Notes: generated by a model not told the origin, from the sequence alone. Positions 37,521 through 46,240 are shown, numbered from the stretch's first letter. The stretch is DNA of 64,000 bases from Paraburkholderia caffeinilytica (GCF_003368325.1 NZ_CP031467.1:1178001-1242000), one strand, 5' to 3'. Program-made: numbers and translations.

Positions 37521-38432
37521 CTATCGGACTTGGCGCTTCTCCCGCAGGAAATCGATCAGCGCGCGCAACTTGAATGGCATTTGCGCGCGACTCGCGGTGT
37601 ACAGATAGAAACCCGGAAAGCTCGGACACCACGCGTCCAGCACGCGGATCAACCGGCCGTCTTCGAGTTGTTCGTTCACGTAGTCGTCGATCACGTGCAG
37701 GAGCCCCACGCCCTGCTCCGCCGCTTGCACCATCGTGTGCAGATCGTTGGTGACGAGACTCCCGCGGGTCTCGACTTCGAACACGCGCGATGGATCGTCG
37801 GGCGGCGCGAACTCCCATCGATAGATGCCGCCGCTCGTCGAGAAGCGGTAGCGCAGGCAATCGTGAGCGGCGAGATCGGCCGGCGTCGCCGGCGCTGGAT
37901 AGCGTTCGAAGTAGGCCGGTGAGCCGGCTACGACGATCCGGATCTCGCCGCCCAAAGGCACCGCCACCATGTCCTGCGCAACGCGTTCGCCGAGCCGGAT
38001 ACCGGCGTCGAAGCCTTCGCCGACCACATCGGCGAAACCATCGTCGAGCGTCAGGTCGAGACGGATCTGCGGATAGCGGCCCGTGAACTCGGCCAGATGC
38101 GGCAGCACCAGCAGTTCGCTCGCGACCCTCGGCAGATTGATGCGAAGCGTGCCCGCAGGCTGGTCACGGGTTTCCTCGAGCGCCTCGAAGGCCGCCTCCA
38201 GCTCGCCCAGCGCAGGCAGCACGCGCGCGAGAAACTGCGCGCCGGCCTCCGTCAGGGCGACACGCCGGGTGGTCCGGTTGAACAGGCGCACATTCAACTG
38301 AGTCTCCAGCGAACGAATGCTTTGCGACAACGCCGACGCCGTCACACCGGTCTCCGCAGCCGCATGCGTGAAGCTGCCGTGGCGCGCCACACATGCGAAC
38401 GCCACCAACGCCGGCAACTGGGCTGGGTCCAT
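37521..38432 (-). CDS. LysR-family transcriptional regulator
   Basis: 303 residues from ATG 38432 (ATG 38444 also fits). The N-terminal winged helix-turn-helix reads FACVARHGSFTHAAAETGVTASALSQSIRSLE, and the C-terminal part is the LysR substrate-binding domain. The pattern LTEAGAQFLARVLPAL is that of the PA0477/DmlR-like subgroup. It is divergent from the aldo/keto reductase gene 128 bp away, its likely target. Confidence 0.92.
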   Translation of the reverse strand: MDPAQLPALVAFACVARHGSFTHAAAETGVTASALSQSIRSLETQLNVRLFNRTTRRVALTEAGAQFLARVLPALGELEAAFEALEETRDQPAGTLRINLPRVASELLVLPHLAEFTGRYPQIRLDLTLDDGFADVVGEGFDAGIRLGERVAQDMVAVPLGGEIRIVVAGSPAYFERYPAPATPADLAAHDCLRYRFSTSGGIYRWEFAPPDDPSRVFEVETRGSLVTNDLHTMVQAAEQGVGLLHVIDDYVNEQLEDGRLIRVLDAWCPSFPGFYLYTASRAQMPFKLRALIDFLREKRQVR

Positions 38433-38560
38433 CGCGATCCCCATTATTAAGTCAGACTTCACAATCCTTGCAGATGAGCAGCATTTTTCCAAGTAAAGAA
38501 TCGGCGCACGATTGCACCATCGATTCAATTCTTCCCGCCAGACTGCTCAAGGAGACTGAC

Positions 38561-39676
38561 ATGACGATGGACCGCTACACCCTGCTCGGCCACTCGGGCC
38601 TTCGCGTGAGCCCGATCGCGCTCGGCACGATGACTTTCGGCACCGAATGGGGCTGGGGCGCCGACGAGCGATCGGCGCAACGCCTGTTCGACCTGTACGT
38701 GGATGCCGGCGGCAACTTCATCGATACCGCCGACCTGTACACCGAAGGCACCAGCGAGAAATGGCTCGGCAAATTCGTCGCGGCGCGCGGTCTGCGCGAC
38801 CGGCTCGTGATCGCCACCAAGTACGGCTACAACGCCGAGACCGGCAACCCGAACGCGGGCGGCAACCATCGCAAGAATCTGCTGCGCGCGCTCGACGGCT
38901 CGCTCAAGCGCCTGGGCACCGACTACATCGACCTGTATTACCTGCACACTTGGGATCGCGTCACCCCAGTGGACGAAGTGATGCGCGCGATGGACGACGC
39001 CGTGCGCGCCGGCAAGATCCGCTACGTCGGCCTGTCGGATACGCCTGCATGGTTCGCGGGGCGGGCGCAGACGCTCGCCGACTGGCGCGGCTTCGAACCC
39101 GTCGCGGCGATGCAGCTCGAATACTCGATGATCGAGCGCAACGCCGAAAATGAATTCGCCGATCTCGCCGCCAATCTGGGCATGGGGCTCGTCCCCTGGA
39201 GTCCGCTTGGCATGGGCGTGCTGTCGGGCAAATACCGTCCTTCGCAAGGCGGCGCGGCGCGTGCTGTTTCCGGCGACGGGCGCCTCGCGAGCATGGCCAG
39301 CGCGCCGCCGCCGGGATTCGACAAGCTGACCGAGCGCAACTTTCGCATCGTTGCGGAACTGGAGGCCGTTGCAAATCTGGCGGGGCGGCCAATGGCGCAA
39401 GTCGCGCTGAACTGGTTGCATCAGAAGCGCGGCGTGTCGAGCATCATTGTTGGCGCGACCCGGCCGGAGCAACTGCAGGAGTCGCTCGGCTCGCTCGATT
39501 TCACGCTCGCCCCGGAATTGATCGCGCGGCTCGACGCTGCCTCGGAACCTGCCCGCCCCTTCCCGTACTACATGTTTGCCGACGGTCATCAGGCGCGGAT
39601 TCATGGGCAGGTTGAAGTCGCCGACAAACCCGCGGCGTACTCCGCACCCGTGAAAATTCCGGCACCGAACGCATAA
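38561..39676 (+). CDS. Aldo/keto reductase
   Basis: 371 residues from the ATG at 38561, preceded by AAGGAGA; the frame is open into the divergent promoter region. AKR catalytic residues are visible: the aspartate and tyrosine in DTADLYTEGTSE, the lysine in VIATKYGYN and the histidine in YYLHTWD. The NADPH site near the C-terminus reads SSIIVGATRPEQL. The substrate is unknown; paired with LysR it is likely induced by an aldehyde or ketone stress. Confidence 0.92.
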   Translation: MTMDRYTLLGHSGLRVSPIALGTMTFGTEWGWGADERSAQRLFDLYVDAGGNFIDTADLYTEGTSEKWLGKFVAARGLRDRLVIATKYGYNAETGNPNAGGNHRKNLLRALDGSLKRLGTDYIDLYYLHTWDRVTPVDEVMRAMDDAVRAGKIRYVGLSDTPAWFAGRAQTLADWRGFEPVAAMQLEYSMIERNAENEFADLAANLGMGLVPWSPLGMGVLSGKYRPSQGGAARAVSGDGRLASMASAPPPGFDKLTERNFRIVAELEAVANLAGRPMAQVALNWLHQKRGVSSIIVGATRPEQLQESLGSLDFTLAPELIARLDAASEPARPFPYYMFADGHQARIHGQVEVADKPAAYSAPVKIPAPNA

Positions 39677-39693
39677 AGAATCGTCCACCTCGA

Positions 39694-39728
39694 GCGCCGC
39701 GCTTCGCCCAGAACGCGGCGCCTTTTTA
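39694..39728 (+). terminator. Rho-independent terminator of the aldo/keto reductase gene
   Basis: GCGCCGCG (39694-39701), 12-nt loop, CGCGGCGC (39714-39721), then CTTTTTATTT. Confidence 0.88.
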
Positions 39729-40189
39729 TTTGCAAAAAATATCCGGAAAAGTATTCCAGTTCGTCAACGAAGTCGCGCAATCGTTCGTTTACCAACAATT
39801 AGGGGGCTGAATGAACACACTGAACCAATCGGTAATTAACGAACGTTCGGCCTACCGCTGAGAAAATCCTTCCGATGCGGCAGCGCACAAAAATCGCCGT
39901 GATTTGTTCATATCAACAGCGATGAAAGCGCGATGCTGTGATGCAACAAAGATAATGCGCGGAAGGCGCGCTGAGCAAGGCTGGGAAGAAAACGGGGAAG
40001 ATATCGGACTGTTTTGATTGGCCGCGGAAAATTCAGTGGTGCGCAGTCAACCTATAAATTCTATTCAAACATTCCGTTCCAATGTTGGGCTGTACCGTTA
40101 AAGCAACACAGAACATGTGAGCCGCATCAGACACTGGTGCAAAACGGGGACCGAGGCAGATAATCGGTTTGTAATAAAGGAGAAAGATC
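39729..40189. other. AT-rich intergenic region with a possible leader ORF
   Basis: 460 bp, clearly richer in A and T than the genes around it. A 16-codon frame at 39811-39861 (MNTLNQSVINERSAYR) is preceded by AGGGGGCTGA. The last 150 bp should contain the promoter of the small gene at 40190. No repeat or hairpin stands out. Confidence 0.4.
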
Positions 40190-40339
40190 ATGGATGCCAA
40201 ACCACCGAAGATTCCGACCCCGGATAAAGTTTTTAGCCCGGATCCGGAACCCGCTGGCGTCGAGTTTCTGGGTGCCGAACTGCCCGAGCACGTTCGCGCA
40301 TTTTTCGACGAACAACGTAAGTCGTGCGACCAGAAGTAA
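40190..40339 (+). CDS. Small conserved-looking protein of unknown function
   Basis: 49 residues: Pro/Lys-rich start (DAKPPKIPTPDKVF), then an acidic amphipathic segment EFLGAELPEHVRAFFDEQRK and an end with one cysteine. The Shine-Dalgarno AAAGGAGA (40176-40183) lies 6 bases before the ATG, which strongly supports translation. There is no signal peptide or membrane segment. The family is not recognised. Confidence 0.72.
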   Translation: MDAKPPKIPTPDKVFSPDPEPAGVEFLGAELPEHVRAFFDEQRKSCDQK

Positions 40340-40624
40340 TTGTGCAGTGGCGCGATGCAGCATCGGCGTCCGCGCGTCCGGCGCGCGGCGAAGGTTGGTA
40401 CGCGCCCCTACGCTTGTCGTTTGCCGCTTTCGCTGCGCGGGTTACGCCTGCTCGAGTGCGGCGCCTGGCCCATATGGCCCGCATTGATGGCGCGCGTCGT
40501 TGACAGGCGTCTTTGAATATATCCCCGTAGTTCGCTTTTCCATCGTTTAGCGCGCCCGCTCGATCCGCGCATCGTCTATTCTTCTGGTTTTTCTTCTGCG
40601 GCCGACCGGCCACTTCAGCCTTCC

Positions 40625-41221
40625 ATGAATCGCTCATATCGCTTTGGAGCGTCATGCGCGCTCGCGTTGTTCACCGCGCTTGCACTCGCGCCCGCCCCTG
40701 CCGTCGCGGACGGCGACGACACCGCGCTCACCAATCTGATTGCACTGGCTTCGCAGCGCCTCGCCCTCGCGGAGCCCGTTGCGCGCTGGAAGTGGGCGAA
40801 CCATCAGGCGATTACGGATACGCCGCGCGAGAATGCGTTGCTTGCCGACGTCGAAAAGCGCGCCGCCGCTGCGAATGTCGATCCGGCCTTTGCGCACGCC
40901 TTCTTCCAGGATCAGATCGACGCCAGCAAGGAGGTGCAAAACGCGCTGTTTGCCACCTGGCGCAGCACGCGCCCGCCCGAAGGCCCCGCGCCCGACCTGG
41001 CCACCAGCACGAGGCCGCAGCTGGATCAGCTCACGCAATCGCTCATGGCTGGTCTCGCACGCGTACAACCGCTGCGCGCGGCGCAGGATTGTCCGTCGCG
41101 CGTGGCGCAATCGCTTGCTAACTGGAAATCGCTGACGCGCTATGACTCGACCCATTCGAGCGCGCTGACGCGCGCTCTCGGCCATGTGTGCGAAGCGGGT
41201 GGAGTGGGTGCGACCGGCTGA
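40625..41221 (+). CDS. aroQ: Secreted (periplasmic) chorismate mutase, AroQ-gamma type
   Basis: 198 residues. A signal peptide ends at APAVADGDD. The all-helical AroQ core follows: LIALASQRLALAEPVARWKW, TDTPREN and FFQDQIDASKEVQNALFATW, with the arginine, lysine and glutamine residues that bind the substrate. The C-terminal extension with two cysteines (DCPSR and HVCEA) is typical of the exported gamma subclass and could form a disulfide. It converts chorismate to prephenate outside the cytoplasm; its physiological role is unclear. Confidence 0.92.
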   Translation: MNRSYRFGASCALALFTALALAPAPAVADGDDTALTNLIALASQRLALAEPVARWKWANHQAITDTPRENALLADVEKRAAAANVDPAFAHAFFQDQIDASKEVQNALFATWRSTRPPEGPAPDLATSTRPQLDQLTQSLMAGLARVQPLRAAQDCPSRVAQSLANWKSLTRYDSTHSSALTRALGHVCEAGGVGATG

Positions 41222-41329
41222 TCGGTCTGCGCGGTCGAGCTTAGGGGCGTGGAGCCGCTCCATTGGTCCATCGCACCCAACTGGCGATTGAACCCGCCCT
41301 GACGAGCCGCTTGCAGCACAAAAACCGCG

Positions 41330-42484
41330 TCAAGCCAGGCTCGGCACAGGCGTGCCGCTCGAGATGCTCAAGGGCATGACGCGCAAGCCACGCGCAAGAT
41401 GGCTCTGCAGAAGACGGTAAGTGGACAGCTCGAACGGTCCGTCTGCGCTCGAAGCATGCAGCGCCGCCGCCTGTTCGAGCGAGAGCGCATGCCCAAGGTA
41501 ACGCCACCGGTCGACAACGTGAAAAGCGCGCGCGTGCGACGCTTCTTCGCGCTCCTCAAATACGATCGGACCTTCGAACGGCCAGGGCGCATCCACCGGA
41601 TCGCCCTTCATGACGCGGGGCACCCGGTTGTGACCGGGACGCAATGTCGCGATCCATTGCGCCTCCGCGAGCATGGCGCCCAACTCGCCGCCAGTGGCGC
41701 GCCACTCGACCCGCCGCACTTGTTGTGCGAGCCGCACGTCCTTCGACGAACGCCGCTCACCCGTCAGGTGCGAGCGCAGCCGCTGGCGCACACGCACGCT
41801 TCGCCCGACATACAGCGGCAGATCGCCTTCCCCATAAAACGCATAGACACCGCAACCGGCCGGTGCGGTGTCGAGCAGATCTTCAGTGATATCCCCGGCA
41901 AGCCGGTAGCGCCGCGTCGTGCGCTCGATCTGTGCCTGCAGAACGTCCGGCGGCACGAGACCGCTATGCAGACGTTGCCAGAACTGCCAGATCAGATCGG
42001 CGTCGGCGAGCGCGCGGTGGCGGTCGGATGGGACGAGGCCATGACGCTCCACCAATGCGTCGAGTCCATGACGCTTTTCCGCCGGAAACAAAGCGCGCGA
42101 CAGCCGCACGGTGCACAGCACATCCGGATCGAACGCGAGTCCGGCCCGGCGAAACTCCCCGCGCAGAAAACCGCGATCGAAACTGGCGTTGTGCGCGACG
42201 AACAGTTTGCCGTTCAGGCGCTCGAATAGTGCCGGCGCGATGACATCGAAAGTAGGCGCGCCTCGCACCATCGCGTTCGTGATGCCAGTGAGCTGCTGGA
42301 TGAAGGAAGGAATCGGTTGCTGAGGATCGACCAGACTGCTCCAACGCGACACGCCGGCCGGTCCTATTTCAACCACGCCGATTTCGGTGATGCGATGCTC
42401 GCTGGTCGAGCCGCCGGTGGTTTCAAGGTCGACGAAGACGATCGGCACATCTTGGGCCGGTTCCGGCAGAAACTGTTCAGACAT
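41330..42484 (-). CDS. DnaQ-type 3'-5' exonuclease fused to GIY-YIG nuclease
   Basis: 384 residues from ATG 42484 (a TTG at 42520 extends the frame). Residues of about 15-170 form a DEDDh exonuclease: VDLETTG, HNASFDRGF and HRALADAD. A GIY-YIG domain follows (CGVYAFYGEGDLPLYVGRSVRVRQRLRSHL), the UvrC/Cho nuclease fold. The last 120 residues are unassigned. Such proteins are annotated as epsilon-like exonucleases; the fusion points to DNA repair, perhaps UvrC-like incision with trimming. It is monocistronic. Confidence 0.9.
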   Translation of the reverse strand: MSEQFLPEPAQDVPIVFVDLETTGGSTSEHRITEIGVVEIGPAGVSRWSSLVDPQQPIPSFIQQLTGITNAMVRGAPTFDVIAPALFERLNGKLFVAHNASFDRGFLRGEFRRAGLAFDPDVLCTVRLSRALFPAEKRHGLDALVERHGLVPSDRHRALADADLIWQFWQRLHSGLVPPDVLQAQIERTTRRYRLAGDITEDLLDTAPAGCGVYAFYGEGDLPLYVGRSVRVRQRLRSHLTGERRSSKDVRLAQQVRRVEWRATGGELGAMLAEAQWIATLRPGHNRVPRVMKGDPVDAPWPFEGPIVFEEREEASHARAFHVVDRWRYLGHALSLEQAAALHASSADGPFELSTYRLLQSHLARGLRVMPLSISSGTPVPSLA

Positions 42485-42768
42485 GGAAAGGGATACTTTG
42501 GACGCGTGGCTTTGCGGCAAGTATGCACCAGTTAGCCGGCGGGCAACCAGCCACTACTGCTTTGCCCTGGTCGTCCGTCGTCGTGCGGGACAAAAACTGC
42601 CTTCCCGCGCGGCCCGGGATTCACCCATAAAGGTGTTAATCGTTATTATTTTTTATGATGCCGATTCTGGATTCCAGGGCGCAATTTACACCTCAATGTT
42701 TCCCGGATTAATCCGAACCAGATAGTTAACGACTTCCGTCGCGATGGTAATAACGAATTACCCATAAA
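42485..42768. other. Intergenic region between the exonuclease gene and the cspA terminator
   Basis: 284 bp. GC content falls sharply from about 42630 on. It holds the leftward promoter of the exonuclease gene, but no clear boxes. No gene seen. Confidence 0.4.
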
Positions 42769-42799
42769 AAAAAGCCTTCGCGTCTGGCGAAGGCTTTTT
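42769..42799 (-). terminator. Rho-independent terminator of the cold-shock gene
   Basis: AAAAAGCCTTCG (42769-42780), loop CGTCTGG, CGAAGGCTTTTT (42788-42799). On the minus strand it is followed by eight T residues. The reverse orientation would also work. Confidence 0.92.
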
Positions 42800-42847
42800 G
42801 GCGATCAGCGGCTGCGCGGCGATATACGCGGAGCAGCGCAGTGCGGC

Positions 42848-43051
42848 TTATAGCGGCTGGATGTTCGCCGCTTGCTTACCCTTCGGGCCGGCCTTGACCT
42901 CGAAGGAAACGCGCTGGCTTTCCTTCAGCGACTTGAAGCCTTCGGTGCGGATCTCCGAAAAGTGCGCGAACAGGTCTTCGCCGCCCGAATCCGATGTAAT
43001 GAAGCCAAAGCCCTTAGCATCGTTGAACCATTTGACGACACCAGTTTCCAT
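42848..43051 (-). CDS. cspA: Cold-shock domain protein (CspA family)
   Basis: 67 residues, a full single cold-shock domain with RNP1 KGFGFI and the RNP2-like DLFAHFS. It binds single-stranded RNA or DNA and melts mRNA structure. The upstream minus-strand leader (43052 to about 43400) is AT-rich and gene-free, consistent with the long 5' UTR of csp genes. Several paralogues are expected in the genome. Confidence 0.95.
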   Translation of the reverse strand: METGVVKWFNDAKGFGFITSDSGGEDLFAHFSEIRTEGFKSLKESQRVSFEVKAGPKGKQAANIQPL

Positions 43052-43495
43052 ATTCCAGTTTTCCTCGAGGATTTATCAAAATCGGGGCATTGCCCTCAAG
43101 CTGAATTTCATGGCCATTTCATCTGCGATCGGGCATTTGCAAAACCCTAAGCACTTGCAAATCTGGCAGTTGAAATCCAGCATCGCTGTTATACGGGGAA
43201 CGAAGAATCAACGTCAAGCGAATTTTTCACATTCACTTAGCGCGCGGTGCGATAAGTCAATGTCGGACCAATCGAAATATTCTGAAGGCATATTCAGCAA
43301 AAACAGAATAACGCTTCACGTCAATATTACCTATTCAATATCGAATACAGCTGTTATCGGAAATAATTTCAGGATGCCGACGAAAATATGTAACAAGACA
43401 TGTTTTTAGTAAGTGTTTGTCCGAGTTGTTGCGCCGCACTCATGCCAGCATGATGGAAATCAGTACTGGGAAGTCATGCGCGTCAGGAGATTGCC
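43052..43495. other. AT-rich region, csp leader and promoter
   Basis: 444 bp with the lowest GC content seen so far in the window (about 43180-43400). It probably contains the csp promoter and long leader on the minus strand, and the promoter of the small + gene at 43496. I could not identify a cold-box or a definite -10 box. Confidence 0.45.
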
Positions 43496-43744
43496 ATGCT
43501 GTTCAATGAATTCCGTCGCTTCGTCGCCTGGTTCACCCAATCGCACGCAAAGACAGTTGCTGCGCAATCCGGGCCGGTCGCCACGTCAGCTTCGGCCTTC
43601 GCGGTCGATCCCATGTGGCATGGGGACCACTGGCAAAATCTGCTTTCGTCACCCATGGATGCTCGCCACTATGTCATGGAAGACTGGAGCGTTTCGGCAG
43701 CGGCCGACTGGAGTGAAGCGGAAGGTGCTGCGCCAGCGCACTGA
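43496..43744 (+). CDS. Hypothetical protein
   Basis: 82 residues. The Shine-Dalgarno CAGGAGATT precedes the ATG. The sequence is hydrophobic-aromatic at the start (LFNEFRRFVAWFTQ) and has WHGDHWQNLLSSPMDARHYVMEDW in the middle. There is no signal peptide or known motif. Composition and start signal suggest a real gene. The terminator of the proposed minus-strand RNA follows 30 bases after its stop. Confidence 0.6.
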   Translation: MLFNEFRRFVAWFTQSHAKTVAAQSGPVATSASAFAVDPMWHGDHWQNLLSSPMDARHYVMEDWSVSAAADWSEAEGAAPAH

Positions 43745-43774
43745 CTAGCGTCCGCGAAACCGCAACCGGAAGGC

Positions 43775-43802
43775 AAAAAAAAGCGCGACTGGGAAGTCGC
43801 GC
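43775..43802 (-). terminator. Minus-strand Rho-independent terminator with no protein gene upstream
   Basis: On the minus strand: GCGCGACT, loop TCCC, AGTCGCGC, then TTTTTTTT. On the plus strand the stem is followed by CGACAAAGG, so it cannot serve the + gene that ends at 43744. Confidence 0.85.
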
Positions 43803-43873
43803 CGACAAAGGTTTGGAGATCTTTTTCGTCAACGAAAAAGTCTGCTTCGGAAAGCAGTGTCTCCAGTATAACT
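43775..43873 (-). ncRNA. Candidate small RNA: three-way junction plus intrinsic terminator
   Basis: Read on the minus strand, TGGAGA (43865-43860) pairs with TCTCCA (43819-43814) and encloses two hairpins: CTGCTT-TCCG-AAGCAG (43857-43842) and CTTTTTCG-TTGA-CGAAAAAG (43840-43821). An 11-nt linker then leads to a terminator hairpin with eight T residues. The linkers inside the junction are only 1-2 nt, as in real three-way junctions. A possible promoter is TTGCCG (43909-43904) and TATCGA (43886-43881), 17 bp apart, giving a start near 43873. No protein frame on this strand explains the terminator. Confidence 0.6.
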
Positions 43874-44273
43874 GGCTTAGTCGATATCGATTATTAACAC
43901 AATCGGCAACCATCTATTGCTATAACGACAACAATCTTTTTTACGATTTATCGCGTTGTTTTTTTGCATCGATTACTGTAGCAAATGAACAACGCGATTC
44001 AGTTGACTCGCCTCTCACTTTCACCGGAATAACGCTGCAAGCCTTTATCAGCAAGGCTTAAGCGGCATTCGTCTATCGTTTCATATCCCGTAATACTTTA
44101 TTGTGAAATTCGGAACATCCGTGTTGCGGGGCGCCTCTCTACACTCTGCCTAATCGGAAACCGGCGCGTGGCATATAGCGCGCTTCTCATGCGGATTTCG
44201 CCTCTCGCAGCGCCCGCGTGAAGGTCTCCTTAAGCCTGGGTTCAACGCCCACTCTAGCTCTCGGAGTTACAAG
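43874..44273. other. AT-rich porin upstream region
   Basis: 400 bp, AT-rich up to about 44120. It contains the palindrome TCGATATCGA (43881-43890). It should hold the porin promoter and leader; CGTAATACTTTATTG near 44090 is a possible -10 zone. No gene seen. Confidence 0.45.
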
Positions 44274-45404
44274 ATGAAGAAGACTCTCATGGTCGCCGCC
44301 CTCACGGGCGTTTTTGCAACGGCAGCACATGCCCAGAGCAGCGTCACGCTGTATGGCTTGATCGACGCCGGCATCACCTATACGAATAACCAGCACGGCC
44401 ACAGCAACTGGCAGGAAACGAGCGGCTCGGTGAACGGCAGCCGTTGGGGCTTGCGTGGTTCGGAAGATCTCGGTGGCGGCCTGAAGGCCATCTTCACGTT
44501 GGAAAACGGCTTCGGCATCAACAACGGCACGCTGAAGCAAGGTGGCCGTGAATTCGGCCGTCAAGCGTTCGTCGGCTTGTCGAGCGACCAGTTCGGCGCC
44601 GTGACCCTCGGCCGTCAATACGACAGCATGGTGGACTTCGTCGGCCCGCTGTCCCTGACGGGCACGCAGTACGGCGGCACGCAGTTCGCCCACCCGTTCG
44701 ATAACGACAACCTGAACAACTCGTTCCGCGTCAACAACTCGGTCAAGTACACCAGCGCGAACTACGGCGGCTTCAAGGGCGGCGCCATGTACGGCTTCTC
44801 GAACCAGGCTGGCGGATTTGCGAACAACCGCGCCTACAGCGTTGGTGGAACGTATAACTGGGGTGGCCTGAACGTCGCAGCGGCGTTCATGCAGTTGAAC
44901 GGCAGCGGCACGGCGAATACCGGCGGCGCAGTGTCGGACGACTTCACGTTCGCGTCAAAGCGTCAGCAAACCTGGGGAGCAGGCGCGAACTACACGTTCG
45001 GCCCGGCAACGGCCGGCGTCCTCTACACGCAGACCAACCTGACGGGCCTGACAGGCCTCAGCGCGGCCGCATCGGGCTTCTCCAACGGCGTCGCGTTGCC
45101 GAGCAACAGCGCCCACTTCCAGAACTTCGAAGTGAACGGCCGTTATGCCCTCACACCGGCATTGAGCCTGGCGGGTTCGTACACCTACACGCGCGCAAGC
45201 CTCAATGGCGTGCGTCCGAACTACAACCAGTTCAACCTGCAAACGGACTACGCGCTGTCGAAGCGCACGGACGTGTACCTGCAGGGCGTGTATCAGCGCG
45301 TCAACGAAGGCTCGGGCCTGGATGCAAACATCAATGGCCTGGGCGCGGCGTCGTCGACGAACAGCCAGGTCGCAGTGACCGCAGGTCTGCGTCACCGCTT
45401 CTAA
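44274..45404 (+). CDS. Gram-negative porin (Burkholderia OmpC-like)
   Basis: 376 residues with a signal peptide ending TAAHA-Q. The mature start SSVTLYGLIDAGITYTNNQ and the repeated beta-strand pattern (NGSRWGLRGSEDLGGGLKAIF, FGRQAFVGLSSDQFGAVTLGRQ) are those of 16-stranded trimeric porins of beta-proteobacteria. It ends in the outer-membrane signature VAVTAGLRHRF with terminal phenylalanine. It forms a general diffusion channel. GC content and codon use suggest high expression. Confidence 0.96.
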   Translation: MKKTLMVAALTGVFATAAHAQSSVTLYGLIDAGITYTNNQHGHSNWQETSGSVNGSRWGLRGSEDLGGGLKAIFTLENGFGINNGTLKQGGREFGRQAFVGLSSDQFGAVTLGRQYDSMVDFVGPLSLTGTQYGGTQFAHPFDNDNLNNSFRVNNSVKYTSANYGGFKGGAMYGFSNQAGGFANNRAYSVGGTYNWGGLNVAAAFMQLNGSGTANTGGAVSDDFTFASKRQQTWGAGANYTFGPATAGVLYTQTNLTGLTGLSAAASGFSNGVALPSNSAHFQNFEVNGRYALTPALSLAGSYTYTRASLNGVRPNYNQFNLQTDYALSKRTDVYLQGVYQRVNEGSGLDANINGLGAASSTNSQVAVTAGLRHRF

Positions 45405-45430
45405 AGCAGCTGGCAACACCTGCAGTATCG

Positions 45431-45457
45431 AAGGCGCCGTTCGCGGCGCCTTTTTTT
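45431..45457 (+). terminator. Terminator of the porin gene
   Basis: GGCGCCG (45433-45439), loop TTCG, CGGCGCC (45444-45450) and a seven-T run. A UUCG-capped stem. It lies right at the convergent greB stop. Confidence 0.92.
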
Positions 45458-46034
45458 ATGCCGCCTGGCCACCGGTATCAGGTAGCGGATACTTAACGTC
45501 CAGGATGTCGATCGGCTGGGGGCCGGCTGGCGTGTACAACGTCACCGTATCGCCGATCTTTGCCTTGAGCAACGCCCGCGCGATCGGCGAGATCCAGCTC
45601 ACATGGCCGACATCGAGGTCGACCTCGTCGACGCCGACAATTGTCAGCGTATGCACCTCGCCGTCTTCCGTTGCGTATTCGACGGTCGCGCCGAAGAAAA
45701 CCTGGTCGATGTTTTCCTGTTTGCTGCTGTCGACCACTTCCGCGATGTCGAGACGCTTGGTCAGAAAGCGAATCCGCCGGTCGATTTCTCGCAGGCGGCG
45801 TTTGCCATAGATGTAATCGCCGTTTTCCGAGCGGTCGCCGTTCGAGGCCGCCCACGACACGAGTCTGACCACCTCCGGCCGCTCGACATCGATGAGATGC
45901 AGCAGTTCATCGCGCATACGCCGATGACCGGCGGGCGTAATGTAGTTTTTCGTACCCGCGGGGATTTCGGGCTGGGCGACGTCGAGCTCGTCGTCATTCT
46001 CTTCGCTCGACTCTTTGACAAAGGCCTTGTTCAT
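45456..46034 (-). CDS. greB: Transcription elongation factor GreB
   Basis: 192 residues. The GreA/GreB coiled-coil finger carries the acidic tip ASNGDRSENGDYIYGKRRLREIDRRI, where the aspartate and glutamate reach the polymerase active site. The C-terminal FKBP-like domain (VEYATEDGEVHTLTIVGVDE) follows. The basic arrangement is GreB rather than GreA. It rescues backtracked RNA polymerase. Confidence 0.95.
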   Translation of the reverse strand: MNKAFVKESSEENDDELDVAQPEIPAGTKNYITPAGHRRMRDELLHLIDVERPEVVRLVSWAASNGDRSENGDYIYGKRRLREIDRRIRFLTKRLDIAEVVDSSKQENIDQVFFGATVEYATEDGEVHTLTIVGVDEVDLDVGHVSWISPIARALLKAKIGDTVTLYTPAGPQPIDILDVKYPLPDTGGQAA

Positions 46035-46154
46035 GATGGTCCATTAACTGCAGCAATCGACTGCCTATCAAGGGTACACGATCAGGGCAATGAGACAAAT
46101 CGCAGTTACATGCTTCCCTTTTTGAAAACCTTTGCTATAATCTCGTTTCTGCGT

Positions 46155-46231
46155 GCGGCTGTAGCTCAGTTGGATAGAGTACTTGGCTACGAACCAAGGG
46201 GTCGTGGGTTCGAATCCTGCCAGCCGCACCA
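46155..46231 (+). tRNA. tRNA-Arg (anticodon ACG), first copy
   Basis: 77 nt with encoded CCA. The acceptor GCGGCTG pairs with CAGCCGC. Anticodon stem CTTGG/CCAAG, loop CTACGAA. TATAAT at 46136-46141 is the likely -10 box. The A34 is expected to become inosine. Confidence 0.96.
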
Positions 46232-46240
46232 CTTATTCGA

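Noticed and set aside
42798..43409. 203-codon + frame overlapping the csp gene
   Set aside because: It is open only because the upstream region is AT-rich and the rest is antisense to the cold-shock gene; no ribosome-binding site.
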